This document shows, in pieces, positions 8,315 through 14,467 of a stretch of 14,467 bases of DNA (position 1 is the stretch's first letter; every line of letters starts with the position of its first letter). The stretch is from Rhizopus sp. PT2906 (taxonomy: Eukaryota; Mucoromycota; Mucoromycetes; Mucorales; Rhizopodaceae), in assembly GCA_025529335.1 (NCBI GenBank), contig JAMYHX010000749.1, forward strand, positions 1 to 14,467, read 5' to 3'. The translations under genes were made by a program, and so were the position numbers. Below the pieces are notes generated by a model that ran no database searches, was not told the origin of the DNA, and saw only the letters and a list, made by a program, of their open reading frames with translations.

Positions 8315-8492
8315 TTTATTAAAAATAAATAAACATTTTATCTATAATTTCCATTTGTAAACAAGATTTGATACATTATTCAAGAACGAAGGCCATCTTT
8401 CTACGGCGTTACGTGTATCCAAGGTAACGGGATCTACAGACACAAGCTATTCGTTGATAGGTGAGTATTTATATAAATGTTTTCTTTATCTT
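8315..8492 (-). terminator. SLS1 3' untranslated region with possible AATAAA signal
   Basis: Past the TAA at 8495-8493 the minus strand is A/T-rich and reaches AATAAA at 8320-8315, just upstream of the RasGEF TATA box. No coding frame with protein-like content is seen in the gap, so SLS1 transcripts probably end close to or inside the next gene's promoter. Confidence 0.35.
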
Positions 8493-10587
8493 TTATATTA
8501 CTTCTACTTCAGTTCTTCTTGTTCTTTTGTCTTGTTCCTGTACACGATTAATATAAATCAGATTGTCATCTGTATACAGGTATCTCTTCTTGTTTATATG
8601 AGACACATCTAATAATGTCATGTCTTTATAGTGAAGAGGGGCAACCATTTCGCTATAACTATTATAAACAGTGAGTTTGATTTTGATGTTTCACTGTTTA
8701 ATATAATAACCTAAGCAATTTAAACTTTTCAAATAATTGACGCAAATCCTCAGCTGAATAATCTATAAACTGCCTGGCAATGAATCGAACATCAGTGTCA
8801 CTAAAAATAAACTTGTTAGTTTATCATACTTTATAAATCAATTTTACTTGCCTTGTCAAACCAAGTACATCAATAACTGATCTCTTCTTTTCTCCAATAG
8901 CGCGATTAAACTTCATGCTTCCATTTTCTTGTACAATAAATTCAACTTGGAGTCTATTCAACATATCATTATCCTTTGGTTGGTCATTATTGTCAACATT
9001 CATCAATAGTTCATTGTTCACATATTCAGCCTTGATTAACTTTTGATGCACTCCTCCTTCTGAAATGGAAGGTATAAAATCCGATGCTAATTTAGCAGGT
9101 GGCATGCTATTTTGCAATGGTAAATATAGGATCTCTCCCTTTGTATAACTTACGCATTAAAGAAGGTAGTTTGATTGCTTTTGATGAGTTCTTGAAGTGA
9201 TGATATGTTTATGTCAGATGTTGAAATAGGCTGGAGAAGGTTAGGAGTCATTTGTGCCTTTATTGAATTTCTACAGAGTAAGTGACCAAACCTGATGATA
9301 AAAAAAGGGGAAATGTTAATTCAAAAAGATATTATCCATGTATCAAATTTACTTTGCTTCCAAAGATATGTCCTTGTATTCTTCTTGTTTAAACGCACTT
9401 AGTAACAGTTCCTTAATATCACTCATTTGCATTGTCCTATCATGTTTATCTTATTGCTCCTTCTTTTTTTTTTTTTTTTGGGTGGTTGAACTTACTGCTG
9501 ATCGGCTAGATTGATCAAGTTTGGCTCCTTATTTTCGCTATCGTTCTTCTTTTTTAATCTACTCCAGCCAAATTGTCGATCATACATAGGCATAGCCAAA
9601 GAATCATGAAACGGAACCAAATTAAATTCTGATCCTTGATCTACTAATATTTTATTGGCTTGTTCTAATGGTTTTTTGCTTGTCATATTTAGCTATAGAA
9701 TATGAGCATCATTGTCTTCACTATCTTCATATGTATAAGCTAACCTCTGTCAATGTCAAGTTAAGCAATCTTTTCGCATTTTCCATAGCATGGTCAGATA
9801 GACTCGTAAAGACAAACTATAAACACAAAGAATCAATACTGAGCTCAATAGACTTTGATTGATCTACCTTGTCGTTGTCTAAAGAAATGTATGATCCTGA
9901 TACTTTGGAAATACCTGCTAGCACACGAGATATTTCAGAACGAAATCGACTATCTTCTAATGTTTCTATTGGCACTTGCACTTGTCCTTCGACAAGTTTC
10001 AGATGTCCCTGAATATCTTGCTTTGCATTTTCCACTGCACTTGGCTGTCCTTCGATCAAATACCGACTCTGAGTCACGTCAATGGTCACATTCACCTTGT
10101 TGGCTTCCTCAATTTTTCGAATAGTGCTACCATTATCTCCAATGATGAAAAATAACTCCTGACGAGATGCTGGGAATTGCTCGATTATTCTCTTCTTTCT
10201 TTCTTCTCTTACTTGTTCTCTTGTCTTTATGCCCCATGTGTTTTGCAATATAGTAGCCAACATGCTCCTTTTAGTGCTGTTCTTTTTATACATTTGCTTT
10301 GAAGCTAAATATTCGGCTAATTGATGCTTGTTGTATGATTTATTTAACAGTGTGTACAGTTTTTGATATTCATTTGTTGTTATCACTTTTTGTCTTGGTC
10401 GAAGGGATTCCATTGTGGCCAGAACGACAGTTGAATTGTCTTCTGGATTCAAAGGTTTTTGAAGTTCAGCTACGAGCTCCTTTAGTCTTTCGTCTGACAA
10501 GATCTCTTGCGTTTGTCTGCAGGATGAGATTGAGAAACATCGTCTATATTGTCGAATGACGATACGGTTGCTTAAACACTTCAACAT
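8493..10587 (-). CDS. SLS1: Sls1-type mitochondrial inner-membrane regulator, 8 exons
   Basis: In yeast, Sls1 is a mitochondrial inner-membrane protein that links mitochondrial transcription with translation of organelle-encoded mRNAs (family knowledge). Exon model: 10587-9868, 9816-9745, 9692-9496, 9436-9353, 9291-9154, 9106-8852, 8800-8711, 8658-8493; 573 aa, every junction in frame. Residues 1-25 (MLKCLSNRIVIRQYRRCFSI...) are Arg-rich with no acidic residue and end in a likely matrix-protease site near RRCFS. Residues 60-120 (ESLRPRQKVIT, NKSYNKHQLAEYL, ATILQNTWGI) fit the Sls1 N-terminal domain. A KH-like fold follows, with the G-D-N-G loop at 150-153. A second KH-like part may lie at 205-265. 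No clear membrane helix is visible. A TATA-like run lies at 10628-10635. The C-terminal third is less conserved and was joined by frame and splice sites alone. Confidence 0.85.
8801..8851 (-). other. GC-AG intron in SLS1
   Basis: The minus-strand exon ends ACAAG, the intron starts GCAAGTAAAA and ends TTTTTAG (51 nt). Phase 2 joins to give ...VLGLT-S-DTDVRFIARQF, which stays open through two further exons. A competing GT donor lies 4 nt downstream (AA|GTAAAA); using it with the same acceptor would hit TGA at once and cut the protein near residue 490. Confidence 0.7.
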
Positions 10588-11268
10588 AATGCATATTAAA
10601 AAAAGATTTTTTGACAGGCGTTAAGTGTATATATTTTTTGAGGAAAGCAGTCACTATCAGGTGGTCCCTTTAAGAAATCCACCTCCTCTCTAGGCACGGA
10701 TATTAAGGACGATGCATGTCGGTAGCAGGTGTCATGTTTTTATTTGATGGTTAAATAAGGAAAATGTATACATACAAGGGCGTATCCTAGCAAAAGTAAA
10801 TGGAATACATAACAAATGTAGTCAAGAAAAAGAATATCATTTATTAATGCACTGTGCATGTCTTTTAATATTGACGCGTAATTGCAGGACATTTTGATTG
10901 TTGATTAATCAATTTAATTAAAGGCATCAACACAATGAATTGCATACTTTCATCGTCTTGTAACAATAATGTTCAATCCACGAGTCAATCTCCGCACTTT
11001 GAACCGTCACACATTAAATCTGATTGGCCGTAGAACTGTTTACTGGGAACAGAAGAGAAAAAAAAGAAACTTTTTTGAGCCCTTCTTGGTCTCTTTCTTT
11101 TTTTTTTTTTTTCTTTTTTCCTTCTTTTTCTTAATAAAAAGCTACAGGGTAATTTCAACTATTTTAGTTCATAATAAAAGTAGTGTGACTAATATATGCT
11201 CTTAAAAGATCCTGTCCTTTATTTTTTCAATTTTAGCTGACCTTTGCTTCATCTGGCTCTTTAGTCTA
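10588..11268. promoter_or_regulatory. Shared divergent upstream region of SLS1 and NST1
   Basis: No gene seen in these 681 bases. Towards SLS1 there is a TATA-like run at 10628-10635 (minus). In the middle lie the palindrome ATGCAC-T-GTGCAT (10847-10859), an ACGCGT box (10874-10879) and TTGATTAATCAA (10901-10912). Towards NST1 there is a CCAAT box on the minus strand (11023-11027) and long T tracts at about 11098-11131. An acceptor-like TTCAATTTTAG ending at 11236 raises the chance of a 5' UTR intron in NST1. Short ORFs here are low-complexity shadows. Confidence 0.45.
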
Positions 11269-14200
11269 ATGACAAAGTCCATACAGTTATCCAACAAGAC
11301 GACACAACCTATGACAAACAACAACAACAATAATAATAATAACAGCAACAATAACGAGTGCACCGCTGCTTCAGCCTCCAAAAAGAAAAAGAAAAATAAA
11401 AAGAAGTCCAAATCAACTACGAGTAATAATCAACCAAAGGCACAAACAGACATGGTCGACGCCATGATGAACCACCACGTCACTCGACACGGTGAAAGCA
11501 CTTCAAAAAATAGTAGCAATAGTAAAAATAACTCAAATAAAAAGAACAAAAACAAAGAAGACGACAGCTTTTGGTCAAGCACGAGTAATGCAGAAGAACG
11601 ACAAAAGATTCGAGAGTTTTGGCTACAATTAGGCGAAGAAGAAAGAAGATCACTTGTCAAAGTTGAAAAAGAAGCCGTACTACGTAAAATGAAAGAACAA
11701 CAAAAACACAGCTGTAATTGTTCCGTTTGCGGTAAAAAGAGGTAAGGTGCTATAGCCCTTTTTTAGTTGCAAACATATTCAATATTTTCATTGTCTAGAA
11801 CGGCTATCGAAGATGAGCTTGAAGTATTATATGATGCTTATTATGAAGAATTAGAACAATATGCTAATCATCAACAACAAACTCGTGGCTCTTCTTCTTC
11901 AACTGCATTACCTCGCTCGATTAGTTATATTCGTGGTGGTAGAATATATCATAACGGCGATGATGACATTTTGGATGAAGATGATGATGAAGAGGAAGAT
12001 GAAGAAGAAGACGAGGAAGATGAGGAAGATATTGATATATTAGGTGATGAAGAAGATGAAGATGACGACGATGAAGAAGAAGAAGAGGAGGAAGAGGAGG
12101 AGGAAGACGATGACGACTTTGATGATGACGATGAAGCCATCAGCCGTCCCTCAATATCTGCTTATTCTGAAAAGAGTCGATTTGATGAATTAACTCACAT
12201 TCGACACACGGCTGCAAAATCCTCTGCAAATGGTGACCATTTTAGCTTTGGAAACAGTCTAACTGTCAAAGGTACAAACACAAAAATTTAATTTTCGTGT
12301 GTAAAAATTTTTATATGCAAGCTAACGCTTTTAGTAGGTGGTATTTTAACTGTGGCAGATGATTTACTAAAAAATGACGGGAAAAAGTTTCTTGACATGA
12401 TGGAGCGTCTCGCTGAACGAAGGATGCAGAAAGAAGACATTTCTTTGGATCAGAATAGTAATTACTTTCAAGAGGAGGAAGATGATGAGGATGGTTATGA
12501 GGATGATGAGGATGAGGTAAGTCAAATAAATCATTTTAAAAGCAAATCATTCATTAATTATATAATCAAAAGGATACCCGTACTGAAGAACAGCGCATGG
12601 AAGAAGGTCGCCGTATGTTCCAGATATTCGCAGCGCGTATGTTTGAGCAAAGAGTGCTTGCTGCTTATAGAGAAAAAGTAGCTCAAGAACGACAGCAAAG
12701 ATTACTAGAGGAACTTGCAGAAGAGGACCGATTGCGAGAGGAAAGAGAAGCAAAGAAACAATTAGAAAGGGAGCGCAAAAAGGACAAAAAAAGGTATTAC
12801 ATCGTGACATATCACAGTTTCAAATGTTCTGATCTTTATTTTCATCTGCCCCAGACAATTAAAAAAACAGCAGGAGGAAGAAAGACTCGCGCTTGAAGCC
12901 AAAAAGAAAGCTGAAGAAGAAGCTTTACGTAAACAAAAAGAGAAAAAGATGGAAGAAGAGCGACAGAGACGTGAGAAGGAACGCTTAAGGAAAGAAGAAG
13001 AAAAGAGACAACGTGAAGAGGAGCGTCAGAAGAAGGAAGAAGAAAAGAAGCGAAAACTTAAAGAAGAGAAGGAGCGGGAGAAGAAGCGTAGAGAGAAGGA
13101 AGAGAAAGAACGTAAGGAAAAGGAAGAAAGAGAACGTAAAGAAAAGGAAGAAAGAGAACGTAAAGAAAAGGAAGAAAAGGAACGCAAGGCAAAAGAAGAG
13201 AAAGAGCGCAAGGAAAAGGAAGAGCATGAGCGAAAAGAGAAGGAGCAACAAGAACGAAAGGCAAACAAAGAAAAAGAGCGTAAAGAAAAGCTACGTTTGG
13301 AGAAGGAAAAGGTTGACGAACAAGAAAAGCCAAAAGAAGCAATGGTTGTGACTCCAACTGCTACGACTGCGCCTAAACAGCCCATTATAGAAAAGCAGCC
13401 AGTATTACCGCAGTATAGTCATATTCCTCCAGATGATTTTGAGAACAGACAACAAGTATTAATTGAAGCCCTTGTTGGATCTACTTCAAGACCTTCAAAC
13501 TTTGTTGAACCCAATAACATTCAGCATTCTCTTGCTCAATTACAACTATCGCAGCCCAGTCCTCTCCCTCTTTCTCACCCGCATCATCTTCATCATCATC
13601 AACAGCAGCCTCCTTTACCACATATACAACAGCAACAACCGTTTATGCCATTATCTCGTCATTTAGGTGGGACACCCGCCTCGTTCCTTTCAACTTCACT
13701 TGATCATACCTCACCTTTATCCGATGCTAATTCATCTGTTCTTGGACTGTTTAATAATCGATCCACTGCACCACCTTCTACATCACTCCTAACGGAAACA
13801 CCTTCCACTCGGCGATCGCTTACATCGATTGCACCTATTGGACAACCTATTCATAATGGACGTCGTTCATCTGTACAACCAGTAGGAACAATAGGATCAC
13901 TACCGGATGATGCCTTTCTAAGCGGCAAACGGACGGAAACAGAAGGAATGACTGCGCGATCCTTCTTTTCCAGTTTCCTATTTGGAGAGCCTACTAAATG
14001 TAAATTCTTTTTTATTGTAAATTGTGTAGTAAACTAACATTTTGTATTAGATCATAATAACACGCCACCTCCTCACGTGATGTCTCATGACTATGATACC
14101 AGGCTGGCTCAGGACAATAGAAGATTTTCAGGCGATGGACAGCAACAACAACAACATACTCCTGGCTGGACAAATGGTAATTATCCATTTTTTTAGGTTT

Positions 14201-14467
14201 ATTTTTATCTTATATATTTCTATGTAGCATGGACAGCATCCTCACTACTAACAGACAATGTGCATGGTAAACTGTTTGGTGATGCATTGGTAAGTGTAGC
14301 CTTTAAATAATGAAAAAATTTTTTTTGCTAATAAGCTCCATGAACACTATATAGCCGGACCGCACAGCCATGACTTTGGAACGAGTGAAGGTGGCGTATC
14401 AAAAGCTAAATGAGATCACACAAGTGAAAATGTTTACAGGATACCACACACTTGTTCAACTACACCG
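11269..14467 (+). CDS. NST1: Nst1 stress-response protein, 8 exons seen, 3' end cut by the window
   Basis: Nst1 was named in yeast for its negative effect on salt tolerance; its biochemical role is poorly known (family knowledge). Exon model: 11269-11741, 11799-12271, 12338-12516, 12573-12793, 12855-13999, 14051-14176, 14228-14289, 14355 to the edge; 930 codons, all junctions in frame. Order of parts: poly-Asn (17-29), Lys-rich nuclear-signal-like run (38-46), the family core at 107-182 (IREFWLQLGEEERRSLVK, the Cys motif HSCNCSVCGKKR, then ELEVLYDAYYEELEQYANH), an acidic run (212-270), a conserved block (GILTVADDLLKNDGKKF and RRMFQIFAARMFEQRVL), a long charged helix (about 400-610), a Pro/Gln/His-rich part (about 611-720), and a C-terminal part (KLFGDALPDRTAMTLERV). 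In-frame stops upstream of 11206 limit the start; Met16 is an alternative. The last exon has no stop before the edge. Confidence 0.92.
11962..12134 (+). repeat. GAT/GAA trinucleotide tract coding for Asp/Glu in NST1
   Basis: Seen: an almost unbroken series of GAT, GAC, GAA and GAG codons with three short breaks, giving the acidic run at about residues 212-270. The codons are mixed rather than pure, so the tract looks old and maintained for the protein rather than a fresh microsatellite expansion. Confidence 0.8.
12332..12337 (+). other. NAGNAG tandem splice acceptor in NST1 intron 2
   Basis: The intron from 12272 ends TTTTAGTAG. Use of the first AG (12334) gives ...TVK-V-GGILTV, and use of the second (12337) gives ...TVK-GGILTV. 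Both keep the frame and differ by one Val. The family usually has KGGILTVADDLL, which favours the second AG as the main site. Confidence 0.6.
13108..13299 (+). repeat. Eight tandem 24-bp units coding for an ERKEKEER-type octad
   Basis: Seen: in-frame units start at 13108, 13132, 13156, 13180, 13204, 13228, 13252 and 13276. The first three are nearly identical (GAACGTAAAGAAAAGGAAG-type) and later ones diverge. They encode residues about 534-597 of Nst1 as E-R-K-[EA]-K-E-E-[RKH] and variants, with no hydrophobic heptad positions. Confidence 0.85.

Noticed and set aside
9855..10559. Plus-strand ORFs opposite SLS1 exon 1
   Set aside because: SLS1 has the family motifs in this stretch; the plus-strand frames lack recognisable domains.
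10969..11205. Plus-strand ORF upstream of NST1
   Set aside because: It is half T-tract (poly-Phe) and lies in the presumed promoter and leader of NST1.
11949..12140. Minus-strand poly-Ser ORF opposite NST1 exon 2
   Set aside because: It is the complement of the GAT/GAA tract and has no independent coding signal.
12985..13385. Minus-strand Phe/Leu/Ser-rich ORFs and a plus-strand Lys/Arg ORF over NST1 exon 5
   Set aside because: These are other-frame shadows of the repetitive Glu/Lys/Arg coding sequence.
1..14467. CRISPR arrays, rRNA genes, bacterial operons or intact transposase genes
   Set aside because: None seen. The window has eukaryotic spliced genes, no regularly spaced repeats, and only decayed possible mobile-element remains.

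Overview
The window looks like nuclear DNA of an early-diverging filamentous fungus, most likely Mucoromycota (Mucorales-type). It is A+T-rich, genes carry many introns of about 47-66 nt with fungal-type splice sites, and the proteins match fungal families (Nst1, Sls1, and a Ras exchange factor with REM and catalytic domains). The assignment rests on gene style and protein content and was not searched.

Left third (1-5117): no intact gene seen. It is a graveyard of decayed coding fragments: a plus-strand relic at 26-577, a long minus-strand relic at 936-1846 that may continue at 2295-2558, a plus-strand scrap at 2706-2941, and a plus-strand interrupted reading frame at 4368-4976. Between them lie A/T-rich spacers, a 33-nt near-perfect palindrome (2238-2270), an 11-bp-arm inverted repeat (3577-3620), a diverged tandem duplication (about 1172-1395) and a (GAC/AAC)n microsatellite. 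The reading frames carry stops and shifts, as expected of old mobile-element or dead-gene remains.

Right two thirds (5118-14467): three real genes. (1) A Ras-type guanine nucleotide exchange factor on the minus strand (8206 to 5118; 5 exons, 940 aa in my model). (2) SLS1, a mitochondrial inner-membrane regulator of mitochondrial gene expression, on the minus strand (10587 to 8493; 8 exons, 573 aa), tandem with the exchange factor and about 290 bp upstream of its start codon. (3) NST1 on the plus strand (11269 to beyond 14467; 8 exons seen, C-terminus cut by the window edge), divergent from SLS1 across a shared upstream region of about 680 bp.

The three genes act in different processes (Ras signalling, mitochondrial expression, a poorly understood stress-linked nuclear/cytoplasmic protein), and nothing suggests a functional cluster. 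The most notable points are two GC-AG introns among 18 introns, both confirmed by reading frame; a 64-residue octad repeat in Nst1 that reads as a single alpha-helix; an in-frame NAGNAG acceptor in NST1; an insert in the RasGEF catalytic domain; and decayed coding families that I cannot name. I did not find a convincing new multi-gene system.
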